From Endozoicomonas sp. GU-1 (GTDB taxonomy: Bacteria > Pseudomonadota > Gammaproteobacteria > Pseudomonadales > Endozoicomonadaceae): a stretch of 64,000 bases of DNA. Under the pieces are notes generated by a model that saw only the letters and a list, made by a program, of their open reading frames with translations, was not told where the DNA came from and did not search any database. Shown piece by piece: positions 27,282-35,578 of this stretch. The stretch covers positions 4,092,001 to 4,156,000 of the forward strand of contig NZ_CP114771.1 in assembly GCF_027366395.1 (NCBI RefSeq), written 5' to 3'. The position numbers and the translations under genes are program-made. Positions within the stretch are counted from its first letter, which is position 1; each line of letters starts with the position of its first letter.

Positions 27282-28157
27282 ATGATCCCGTCTACCTCCG
27301 TCCAGCTGAGCTGTCTGGAATACATTCAGTACAACTACAATACTGCAGGATTGAGTAAAGCCCTGTTTGCTGTCTTCTGCTTCTCTGGCAAATCCAGAAC
27401 CATCTCAGTCGCCGCAGCCCGGATTTACATCAACACCTATCCTGATTCCGGGCTGACAACGGCTCTTAAAAAAATTACCAGCAGGACGGTGACTCATAGT
27501 CCTGCAGGCAACCTGCATGTCCCGGTCAAGTCAGAGTCTTTGGTCAACAGAGGTCAGCTATCAGAACAGCAGAGGCTGGATCAATTGCGGGAGAACATGG
27601 CAAAACTTGAGGAGTTGGCAACAGAGTATCTTGAAATCGTCAGAAATGTAGCTGAAATCCCATTATACACTGAAATTATAGCCGAAGAACTATCAGCTAT
27701 TGATAATGGCCATAGTGTCCCCTCTGCCAAAAAAATCATCAGCGATGTGAAATCTTGGAGTGAGGCGTTGAAATTAGGATCTGACAACAATGTTATTGAC
27801 TCATCACAAACGATTACTGATAAATTAGCAGCACAGGCCCTGACCCAATTCAGATCCAGATTTAACAAATTGAAATTCCAACCGAAAGCAGGTGAAATCC
27901 TGAAAAATCTCAATCATCAAGTTGCCGGGCTGATGTCTGACATCAGAACGAATAAACAAGCTTATCAAAACACAAAATGTATTTCTCATGCTGAGGATAG
28001 AGTCATTGCTACGGGTGAAGAATTAAAGCAACTAATAGACTATGGCCATGACGTTCTTGACAGGGTACTTTTCATGACACAAGGCAATGAAGATTATCAG
28101 GAATTAAAAAAGAAATTGGACTCCCGAATACAAAATATTTTGTCTATGCAAAGTTAA
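27282..28157 (+). CDS. Hypothetical protein with shared N-terminal module, short form
   Basis: A 291-aa protein starting at the ATG at 27282, preceded by AAAAGGAG. Its first 75 or so residues (MIPSTSVQLSCLEYIQYNYN…, then FAVFCFSGKSRTISVAAARI) are nearly identical to those of the 1322-aa protein at 28412, while everything after is different: here a helical, coiled-coil-like region. Swapping of one N-terminus onto unrelated bodies is a common design in secreted effectors, where the N-terminus is the export or targeting signal. The upstream 60 bases are also shared. The function of the C-terminal part is unknown. Confidence 0.7.
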   Translation: MIPSTSVQLSCLEYIQYNYNTAGLSKALFAVFCFSGKSRTISVAAARIYINTYPDSGLTTALKKITSRTVTHSPAGNLHVPVKSESLVNRGQLSEQQRLDQLRENMAKLEELATEYLEIVRNVAEIPLYTEIIAEELSAIDNGHSVPSAKKIISDVKSWSEALKLGSDNNVIDSSQTITDKLAAQALTQFRSRFNKLKFQPKAGEILKNLNHQVAGLMSDIRTNKQAYQNTKCISHAEDRVIATGEELKQLIDYGHDVLDRVLFMTQGNEDYQELKKKLDSRIQNILSMQS

Positions 28158-28205
28158 TCAGCAGGCTTGGTCTTTTAATGCCATATCATGCTGGAAGATT
28201 CTGGT

Positions 28206-28346
28206 CAGGGGAGTCCAGCAATTCAGCATCAGCCCGTCTGCCGGTAGCTAACTGTTGATATGTACGGAATACATTGGATTGGCAAGCGCCCTGCCAATCA
28301 GCTGACAAGTTGATCTCTCGTCATCGTTGCGCCTTTATACCCGGTA
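28206..28346 (-). pseudogene. Remnant of an LDLa-type receptor gene (cytoplasmic tail only)
   Basis: On the minus strand this stretch reads RRNDDERSTCQLIGRALANP followed by MY, matching the cytoplasmic tail of the protein at 32437-33453 (RRNDDESSTCQLIGRALANP), including the NPMY motif. In-frame stops occur before RRN and after HINS. It occupies the same place after the 291-aa gene as the intact gene does after the 1322-aa gene, so a two-gene unit was duplicated and one copy decayed. Confidence 0.85.
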
Positions 28347-28411
28347 AAAATGAACTAATTCTGGTCTGACGGGTCAAAACAAAAAAACTAATTAATTAAA
28401 AGGATTTTAAT

Positions 28412-31400
28412 ATGATCCCGTCTACCTCCGTCCAGCTGAGCTGGCTGGAAAATATTCAGTACAACTACAAAACTGCTGGATTGGGTAAAGCCCTGTTCGC
28501 TGTCTTCTGCTTTTCCGGCAAATCCAGAACCATCTCAGTCGCCGCAGCCCGGATTTACATCAACACTTATCCTGATTCCGGGCTGACAACGGCTCTTTTC
28601 AAAAAAATTGCCAGCAGGACGGTGACATACGAACCACCAGGCAACTTGCAGGTTCAGACTGCAACACCCGGGCCTGCAGCCCCGGATGACACCAAGACAC
28701 CGGCCACTACTCAGGAAACAACCCGGTTTTCATCCCCTGAACCGGTTGCCCCTGTACCCAAAGAAGACCGGTTTTTACTCAGCCATCGAATTCAACCACC
28801 GAATATTGTTCCAGTAAAATCACAGCCAGAGCCTTTGGTAACCAATTCCCATAACCCAGGAAATGAGGTTGCATTTGTGCAGCCCGCGGTTCAGAACAGT
28901 CCTGAAAGCAGCTCGGCAGGTACTGAGAGCCAACACAATGTTTCTGCACAGCCTGATACCAACACTACCGATAATGCTTCTGCCGCTCGGGCGGAAAGTG
29001 TCGTGGGCAGGCAAAGCCAACCTGAGCCTGGTTACCGGGCGAGGTACGGTGGCAAAGGCATGTTCCTGAAACACATGAAGGAACACGGTATTCCGGTACC
29101 TGACTTCCGTTGTCTGGAGATTGCACAGACACAGGCTTTGGAAAACCTGCCTGTCAGCGTTGCCACTGTGGCCCGGGCAATACCGGGTATTCAGTCACTC
29201 TGTTCCGGCAGTACCACCAGCTTGCATGAGCTGAAAACGCGGGTTAATGCCACCGCTGATCAACAACTCCGCGAGCAACAACTGGCGGCATTATCGGCGT
29301 TTATCGCCGGGGAAACCTTTTATCAGCTGGTTAAGAACCATCCGACGGCCAGAACCATGCAGCAACTGTTTGAAGAGCTGTGCCAGGATCAGCCGGACCA
29401 GAAAATCATCGTACGCAGCTCCGGTGCCAGAGAAGATGGCTACGGTGACGCCCAGGCCGGCAAGTACGAATCACTGGTGCACGGAGAGGATGATATTGTT
29501 CGCACCTGCCTGAAGGTGCTGGCTTCCGGTTATCGCCCGGAGGTTTGCGCCTCGACCATGCCCGCCCCGATGGCCCTGGTCATGCAACACTGTGTGGACT
29601 GCCGGTTTGGCGGTGTGGCAATGAGCTATACCGACCTTAAAGATAACAGAGTACAAATTGAGTTTGTGCCCGGACAACCCAAAGGGGCGGTTGCCGGTCA
29701 ATTTGGTATTACCCCGCACCGATACACCATATCCCGTGGCCTTAACATCACCCCTGTTTACACGGCAGGCAATGTTAACAGTACGTTTGTACTGGACCCG
29801 CAGGGCAACAACACCGCTGCAGAAAGACTGGCACCCATTGCTGGCGGGCAGTCGCAAACACTGCCAGAGTCTTCAGTTAGGCAGCTTTATCACTATATTG
29901 AACAGCTGGAAAACCTGCTCGGTTGTCCGGTGGACGTTGAGTTTGCCATTAACCACCAGGGCGAAGTGGTCATCCTTCAGGTTCGCCCAATGACACGCCT
30001 TTGCGGGGGCAGGCAATTTTCCGCTGCCAGGCCTGCGGAGTTTATCTGTTCTGGCAGGCTGGTGAGTGAAGGGCTGTGCCAGGGGCCGTTGATCCGGTTA
30101 CAGCCCGGTGAGTCCAGCCGTCACATCCCCCAGGGAGCCATTATTATGGCACCACACTGTGAACTGTGGATGCTGGCACCGGAGGTTCTGGCTAAGGCAG
30201 GCGGCTTTGTTTTCCAGCAGGGAGGCAGTGGCGACCATGTGGCCATTACCCTGCTCCAGGCCGGTAAACCCTGTGTTATTACCGGTACTGACGAGGCAGC
30301 GGGTGAAGGTCTTGAGGGACAGCAAGTGACCCTGGTTTGTGGCCAGTTTGACCAACAGCCCGGTGCTTTTTTACTGGCCGGCAGCCAGTATGAACAGTTT
30401 GCCGAGAGTATGTTGCCGGCAGTCAGCGGTGACTTCAGTACCGCTATCGCCTACACCGACCAATGGCAGCCAGCAGAACACAGTTCAATGAGGGTTGATG
30501 AGCAGTTCCGGGAGTTGAACCGGTTAAATGGCCTGTTACTCCACTATTTCAGCCGTGATCGTCTGTTGAACCAGTGTCTGTCACCGGATAATAATCTGCT
30601 GTTAAGCATGTCGCCCCAGCGGGCAGAGGTATTGCTGAAGCTGGAAGAAGAGATTGCCCATTTACTGGCAGATACTGACGCGTTGTTGCTCGGTTATGAA
30701 CAATACTTGCTCACCGGCGCAAAAGGGGAAGAAACCACCAAAAAAATTACTACTGCCCTGGCCAACCTGGAGGTATTGAAAGGTCGGGTTAACCAAATAC
30801 AGCAACGTGTGGCAACACAACTGGTAGCAGTAACCGCTGGGCTGACTACCGCGCAGGAACTGCTGCCTGACCCGGTCTGTTTCCGTCAGTGGCGAATGGA
30901 TTGCGTGGCATTACGGGATTCGTTGCTGCAGCTGAGTTTGCCAAGGCAAGCGGATGAAGTGGATTCCATTCACGATATCGTCTTCCTGATTCACCAATGG
31001 TTTGTGGATATGCTTGGTGTTATTGCCGTAGCTTCCGGGCAGGGAGAAACAATTAAAAAATCCAAAAAGTTGACCATGGTTAATTTCCCGTCACCGAACA
31101 ACGTTGACATATTCACAGATGAATGTGCAGCAGCTCTTGAGGGATTTGGCTCGGACAATACTGTGTTGAATATGGACGGTGTGTGCATTATCAATACCCA
31201 AATTAATTATCATAAAGGGGTCATTGAGGTAATGGCGGATGGACCCGGTGGCAAAGGTAGAACCCTGAAGGTCAGGATGGTTGATGACTTCAACTCCAGG
31301 TGGGTAACATCCTCGAACCCCCAAGCGCGGGATGGGAAATGCAAGCGTTTTTTTAATCTGGCGTTACTGATGAATGCAGTGGCAAGCTCCCATCCCGGGC

Positions 31401-32380
31401 AAAGCTGCAATATTGCAATTAATGAATCAATTGGAGAAATCGTCTGTGAAATTAACAGGGTGCCCTCTATAAACCGGCTGCGGGATCAATTGCTCATGGC
31501 AATAAACCTGTTAAATAACAGTAATAATGAAGATATACGTTTTTACAGACCAACGCCTGGCATGCCATCTTTTGATAACTTTGCCGAGATTAAGTTTCAT
31601 ATTGATAGTCTGGATAAAGTCGATAGTCAGTGGATTTTAAAGTGCAGCCTTTTTAGTATCGGGCTTTCATGCGAGGGTAAGGATATACCTGATCTACTGT
31701 GCACGCTTTTGGGTGAGGGGCCACAAAGCAAACTCATCAGGTTTGCTGCCACCCGCGTGCCTGAGTCTAGCCATGAGTTGCCTGAACTTTCTGATGATGA
31801 TTTCACCCATAATCAGGAATGCATCAAGCTTCTGCTTATTTTGCGTCCGCAAGTGATGATTCCCCTGGTCAAAGCAAAAACGGACTGGCTGAGTGATAAG
31901 CAACTGATGTTACCACTGGTCAAATTAAATGGACTGTTGCTTGAATATTTGCCCAGTGAACTAAAGCAGGACAAAGAGGTTGTTTTGAATGCTGCTACCC
32001 ACACCCCGGAGGCATTACAGCATGCCGATGAGAAGTTCTGGGATGATCCTGAAGTGCTCAGGGCCGCGGCTAACGCCAGCCAAGAACTATTTTTCAACAT
32101 GGTTCAGGCCATGAGTGGCAAAAAAACAGTCAGAAATGCCATGTTACAAGTATTGGATTTAAACATGCGTTACCTTTCGTTTTTAGAATGGCGGCCTTAC
32201 GGTGATGATCCGACAATAATGCTTGGGTTGGTAAAATGTGGTGAATCTTATTACATGTCTCTAGCTCTCTCTGACACCCTGAAAGATGACACAGCTTTTT
32301 TTAAAATGGCGATGAATATTGATCCGAAAGTTATCAAATATGCTTCTGAGCGGATACGTAAGGAGCATGGGATGGTGTAG
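28412..32380 (+). CDS. 1322-aa protein: shared N-terminal module, PEP-synthase-type ATP-grasp and phosphohistidine swivel domain
   Basis: Residues 1-80 are the module shared with the gene at 27282. Residues 80-205 are Pro/Ser/Thr-rich linker. Residues about 206-530 match the pyruvate/PEP-dikinase ATP-binding domain: RYGGKGMFLKHM, IIVRSSGAREDGYGDAQAGKY and EVVILQVRPMTR. Residues about 545-650 match the swivelling domain, with GGSGDHVAITLLQAGKPCVI and H609 in the place of the phosphorylated His. The PEP/pyruvate-binding barrel of PEP synthase is absent. Instead about 670 residues of unknown, mostly helical sequence follow. The layout resembles rifampicin phosphotransferase more than PEP synthase, i.e. 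phosphate moved from ATP through His to an unknown acceptor. That reaction is an inference. Confidence 0.75.
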   Translation: MIPSTSVQLSWLENIQYNYKTAGLGKALFAVFCFSGKSRTISVAAARIYINTYPDSGLTTALFKKIASRTVTYEPPGNLQVQTATPGPAAPDDTKTPATTQETTRFSSPEPVAPVPKEDRFLLSHRIQPPNIVPVKSQPEPLVTNSHNPGNEVAFVQPAVQNSPESSSAGTESQHNVSAQPDTNTTDNASAARAESVVGRQSQPEPGYRARYGGKGMFLKHMKEHGIPVPDFRCLEIAQTQALENLPVSVATVARAIPGIQSLCSGSTTSLHELKTRVNATADQQLREQQLAALSAFIAGETFYQLVKNHPTARTMQQLFEELCQDQPDQKIIVRSSGAREDGYGDAQAGKYESLVHGEDDIVRTCLKVLASGYRPEVCASTMPAPMALVMQHCVDCRFGGVAMSYTDLKDNRVQIEFVPGQPKGAVAGQFGITPHRYTISRGLNITPVYTAGNVNSTFVLDPQGNNTAAERLAPIAGGQSQTLPESSVRQLYHYIEQLENLLGCPVDVEFAINHQGEVVILQVRPMTRLCGGRQFSAARPAEFICSGRLVSEGLCQGPLIRLQPGESSRHIPQGAIIMAPHCELWMLAPEVLAKAGGFVFQQGGSGDHVAITLLQAGKPCVITGTDEAAGEGLEGQQVTLVCGQFDQQPGAFLLAGSQYEQFAESMLPAVSGDFSTAIAYTDQWQPAEHSSMRVDEQFRELNRLNGLLLHYFSRDRLLNQCLSPDNNLLLSMSPQRAEVLLKLEEEIAHLLADTDALLLGYEQYLLTGAKGEETTKKITTALANLEVLKGRVNQIQQRVATQLVAVTAGLTTAQELLPDPVCFRQWRMDCVALRDSLLQLSLPRQADEVDSIHDIVFLIHQWFVDMLGVIAVASGQGETIKKSKKLTMVNFPSPNNVDIFTDECAAALEGFGSDNTVLNMDGVCIINTQINYHKGVIEVMADGPGGKGRTLKVRMVDDFNSRWVTSSNPQARDGKCKRFFNLALLMNAVASSHPGQSCNIAINESIGEIVCEINRVPSINRLRDQLLMAINLLNNSNNEDIRFYRPTPGMPSFDNFAEIKFHIDSLDKVDSQWILKCSLFSIGLSCEGKDIPDLLCTLLGEGPQSKLIRFAATRVPESSHELPELSDDDFTHNQECIKLLLILRPQVMIPLVKAKTDWLSDKQLMLPLVKLNGLLLEYLPSELKQDKEVVLNAATHTPEALQHADEKFWDDPEVLRAAANASQELFFNMVQAMSGKKTVRNAMLQVLDLNMRYLSFLEWRPYGDDPTIMLGLVKCGESYYMSLALSDTLKDDTAFFKMAMNIDPKVIKYASERIRKEHGMV

Positions 32381-32436
32381 CTTCAGTAGTAACCCGAATA
32401 AAACCCTTGCCCTATCAAACTGGAAAACTCTCCGGA

Positions 32437-33453
32437 TTACTCCGGTCCGGGGGAGTCCAGCAGTTCAACATCAGCCCGTCTGTCGGTAGCTTGCTGTTGA
32501 TGTGTATGAAAGTACATTGGATTGGCAAGCGCCCTGCCAATCAGCTGGCAAGTTGATGACTCGTCATCGTTGCGCCTCAGTACCCGGTAACTTTGATAGC
32601 TGCTAACACAATAGAGTGCGGTCAAGGCACCTAGAATAATCATCGCGCCAATAACCACCGCAGAGACTGTTTCGGGCGTATTGCCAGAGGTGGGTGAAGT
32701 GGTGTCGTTAGTCCGTAAAGGGGAAGCTCTGGTGGAGTTGGTTGTCTGATTAAAGAACGATGTCGGGGGTTCAAAAATCTGGACGGAAGATGGGGTAAAG
32801 CTGGTATTCATGGAAGATAATGTTGGCTCAGTAGTCTCAGGGGGAGTAGTTGAGCATGGGGTGTTACTGCATGTTGAGTTGCCACACAGATACCTGCGCC
32901 CCAAGTCTTCGCAAGTTCGTTTATTGCATCCATTTTCGTCTAAGTTATTTGGGCAATCTTTTCTGCCATTGCATCGCGTCACTAAGGGAAGACAAATCGG
33001 TGCATAACGAGACCCACACTGAAAACAGGATCGATCACAAAGGACCCCATGAAAATGGGGATATGATCTGCATGGCTTTGTTGCCCCGGCCGTCTGCACT
33101 AGAGTGGATAATGTCGCCAAAGCCACCAGGCTCTGTTTTAATTCTGGACATAGCCAGTCAATGTCATCGGAACCCATCACCTGTCCTGCGGCAAATTCTG
33201 CGGCATTGTGCATCAGGTTGCCACTGCCCTGAATCACTCTAAGGGCAAAGGAGCACAGCCGATTACCGGGCAGAGGACTGCTTCCGTTACCAGCACAAAT
33301 AAATGTCCCGGAGTTGGCAGGGCAAGCCTGCCTTTCGGCGTTCCTGCCATGAAAGGAAATTATCTGGCTGTTGAATGTATCCCTGGTGTCGTCGTCGGTG
33401 CCATGGCTTTGTGGGCAGGGCTGTGATGGGGTTTGCAACGAGTTTGTCAACAT
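32437..33453 (-). CDS. LDL-receptor-like single-pass membrane protein (LDLa repeat, Ser/Thr stalk, TM, NPxY tail)
   Basis: A 338-aa protein with a eukaryotic receptor layout. Residues about 143-176 carry six Cys in LDLa spacing (C143, C146, C154, C161, C167, C176) with ICLPLVTRCNGRKDC and the Ca-site DENGC. Residues 190-260 are Ser/Thr/Pro-rich with several N-x-S/T sequons. Residues 263-285 are one hydrophobic helix, followed by basic residues (YRVLRR), then a short tail with NPMY (311-314), the NPxY class of endocytosis signal used by LDLR. I use the ATG at 33453, since AGGAG lies eight bases upstream; an ATG at 33480 is also open. No standard signal peptide is evident, though residues 110-125 are mildly hydrophobic. 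A remnant copy lies at 28206. Role in host mimicry is inference. Confidence 0.75.
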   Translation of the reverse strand: MLTNSLQTPSQPCPQSHGTDDDTRDTFNSQIISFHGRNAERQACPANSGTFICAGNGSSPLPGNRLCSFALRVIQGSGNLMHNAAEFAAGQVMGSDDIDWLCPELKQSLVALATLSTLVQTAGATKPCRSYPHFHGVLCDRSCFQCGSRYAPICLPLVTRCNGRKDCPNNLDENGCNKRTCEDLGRRYLCGNSTCSNTPCSTTPPETTEPTLSSMNTSFTPSSVQIFEPPTSFFNQTTNSTRASPLRTNDTTSPTSGNTPETVSAVVIGAMIILGALTALYCVSSYQSYRVLRRNDDESSTCQLIGRALANPMYFHTHQQQATDRRADVELLDSPGPE

Positions 33454-33913
33454 GGTGATTACTCCTGCTGGAAATAACATGCTTCAGCTTTTGCAATTCC
33501 GGGAGGTGGTCCGAAAATGGCCACCGTAGTACGGATTGCGAGAAACTGAGGTTGAAATTTCTGACTCTCAGGAGAGTAGCAGGGCTATTTGATGAAGGAG
33601 AGATTTTTGACCAACTTATCGAAACTGGACGCATTAAGAAGCCGGAAGGCTGAATTAGTGTTTTGAAATTGAGGTAATCAGCGCTTCCCATGACCTTGAT
33701 CATTGCTGTGCAGAAATGCTCTGGTATGGTGACGGCTCCATTGCCACCCTATAACCATGGGCTGCACAGCCTGGCCCATCGCCTGCGTTGAAGCTTCTCA
33801 CCATAGTTCAGGTTATGACTGGTCACTTCGCCTTGTCCCACAGGCCACAATGACTTGCCCGCGCTTATTGTTAGCAGGCGGCGATGGTATGAGTGTTCAA
33901 TAGAGGAGTCGTT
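33454..33913. other. Gene-free stretch before the PFOR operon
   Basis: No convincing gene. Minus-strand frames here overlap the LDLa-type gene or the next gene and lack coding features. The last 20 bases hold a strong AGAGGAG ribosome binding site for the flavoprotein gene. Confidence 0.55.
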
Positions 33914-35578
33914 ATGAATACCCTGGATATGACCAAGCCCCCGGAAAAATCGCCGGTACAGGGTACTGGTCCGGTGGTTACCCGCAAGCCGGTTTATCAG
34001 AATTCTTTGCCCCCGTGTAATCACACCTGCCCGGCGGGGAATGATATCCAGGGTGCTTTGGCACTGGCTCAGGAAGGGCGCTTTGAACAAGCCTGGCGCA
34101 CCTTCATGAACAACAACCCGCTGCCGGCAACCCATGGTCGAATCTGTTATCACCCCTGTGAAGATGGCTGCAGTCGTGTACAAGTGGACGACGGTGTAAG
34201 TATTCATGCCATCGAGCGCTTCCTGGGGGATATGGCCATTGAGCAGAACTGGCCTATGCCGACGCCCAAAAGCGAGACCGGGAAAAAGGTTCTGGTTATC
34301 GGTGCCGGTCCTTCCGGTCTGAGTGCTGCTTATCATTTGCGCCTGCAGGGGCATACCGTTGCAATACGTGAAGCAGCACCGATTGCCGGTGGCATGATGC
34401 AGTTTGGTATTCCCGCGTACCGTTTACCACGGGACGTGCTTGCCGCCGAGATTGCCCGTATTGAATCCATGGGGATCTCAATCACCCTGAATCACCGGGT
34501 AGAAGACCTGCTGGCAGAAAAGCAAGAAGGTCAGTTTGATGCGGTTTACCTGGCCATTGGTGCACACATTGGCAAGCAGGTTGATATTCCTGCCCGTGAT
34601 GCTGGCAAAGTGCTGGATGCGGTCAGCTTCCTGCGGGAAACCGGCGTGGGCGAACAGCCGGTGCTGGGTCGTCGGGTAGCAATATACGGCGGTGGTAATA
34701 CGGCGATGGATGCCGCACGCACGGTAAAAAGAATGGGTGTGGATGAGGCCATGATCATCTATCGCCGCGACCGTGATCATATGCCCGCCCACCGTTTTGA
34801 AGCGGATGAAGCCGAGGCAGAAGGCGTCAATATCCACTGGTTGCGAACCATCCAGAATATTGAAGGCAGTGAATTTAACGTTGAGATTATGGAGATCGGT
34901 GATGATGGTCGTCCACATCCAACCGGCCGCTTTGAAACACTGGCGGTGGATTCCCTGATTCTGGCCCTGGGTCAGGATGTGGAAAGAGACATGCTGGACA
35001 GAGTACCCGGTCTGGAATTTGATGGCTGGGGCTCACTGACCATTGATGACCAAATGATGACCGGCTGTGCGGGTATTTTTGCCGGTGGTGATATGGTGCC
35101 GTCTGATCGTACTGCCACCATTGCGGTGGGGCACGGCAAGAAAGCTGCCCACTTTATGGATAGCTGGCTGACCGGTAAAAAAGTGAATGAGATCACCGTA
35201 AAACACCTGGTGGACTTTGACGGATTGCATCTCTGGTACCGTACCCAGGCCGATCGTCAGCATGAGCATGCGCTCAGTGTGGCGCAGCGTAATGACTTCA
35301 GTGAAGTGGTTCATGGTCTCAGTGAGGCCCAGGTTCGTTTCGAGGCCAGTCGCTGTTTCTCCTGCGGTAACTGTTTTGAGTGTGATGGCTGTTTCGGGGC
35401 CTGCCCGGAAGGTGCCATTACCAAGCTGGGTAAAGGTGAGGGCTACCAGGTTAACCATGAACTCTGTACCGGCTGCCTGGCCTGCTACCGTCAGTGCCCA
35501 TGTCATGCTATCGAGATGCAGGCCGTGCATCAAAACGTCTCACTGCCCGCCATGGCGGCTCAAATGGAGGTACGGTAA
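33914..35578 (+). CDS. GltD-like FAD/NAD(P) oxidoreductase with ferredoxin domains
   Basis: A 554-aa iron-sulfur flavoprotein of the glutamate-synthase small-subunit type. Residues about 35-95 hold the N-terminal 4Fe-4S region (CNHTCPAGNDIQG, GRICYHPCEDGC). An FAD Rossmann motif VIGAGPSG is near residue 129, an NADPH motif YGGGNTAMD near 258, and a C-terminal double ferredoxin (CFSCGNCFECDGC and CTGCLACYRQCP) spans about 480-545. Start at 33914 is set by AGAGGAG. Its TAA overlaps the ATG of nifJ (TAATG), so the two are coupled. With PFOR as partner, electron exchange between NAD(P)H and ferredoxin is the likely job. No large glutamate synthase subunit is nearby, so gltD proper is unlikely. 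Confidence 0.88.
   Translation: MNTLDMTKPPEKSPVQGTGPVVTRKPVYQNSLPPCNHTCPAGNDIQGALALAQEGRFEQAWRTFMNNNPLPATHGRICYHPCEDGCSRVQVDDGVSIHAIERFLGDMAIEQNWPMPTPKSETGKKVLVIGAGPSGLSAAYHLRLQGHTVAIREAAPIAGGMMQFGIPAYRLPRDVLAAEIARIESMGISITLNHRVEDLLAEKQEGQFDAVYLAIGAHIGKQVDIPARDAGKVLDAVSFLRETGVGEQPVLGRRVAIYGGGNTAMDAARTVKRMGVDEAMIIYRRDRDHMPAHRFEADEAEAEGVNIHWLRTIQNIEGSEFNVEIMEIGDDGRPHPTGRFETLAVDSLILALGQDVERDMLDRVPGLEFDGWGSLTIDDQMMTGCAGIFAGGDMVPSDRTATIAVGHGKKAAHFMDSWLTGKKVNEITVKHLVDFDGLHLWYRTQADRQHEHALSVAQRNDFSEVVHGLSEAQVRFEASRCFSCGNCFECDGCFGACPEGAITKLGKGEGYQVNHELCTGCLACYRQCPCHAIEMQAVHQNVSLPAMAAQMEVR

Noticed and set aside
32810-33242. Plus-strand ORFs opposite the LDLa-type gene
   Set aside because: The minus strand has the Cys spacing, TM helix, ribosome binding site and a decayed homologue. 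The plus frames have nothing comparable.
33749-34354. Minus-strand ORF (201 codons) at the start of the GltD-like gene
   Set aside because: Overlaps the cofactor-binding N-terminal region of a clear flavoprotein on the other strand.
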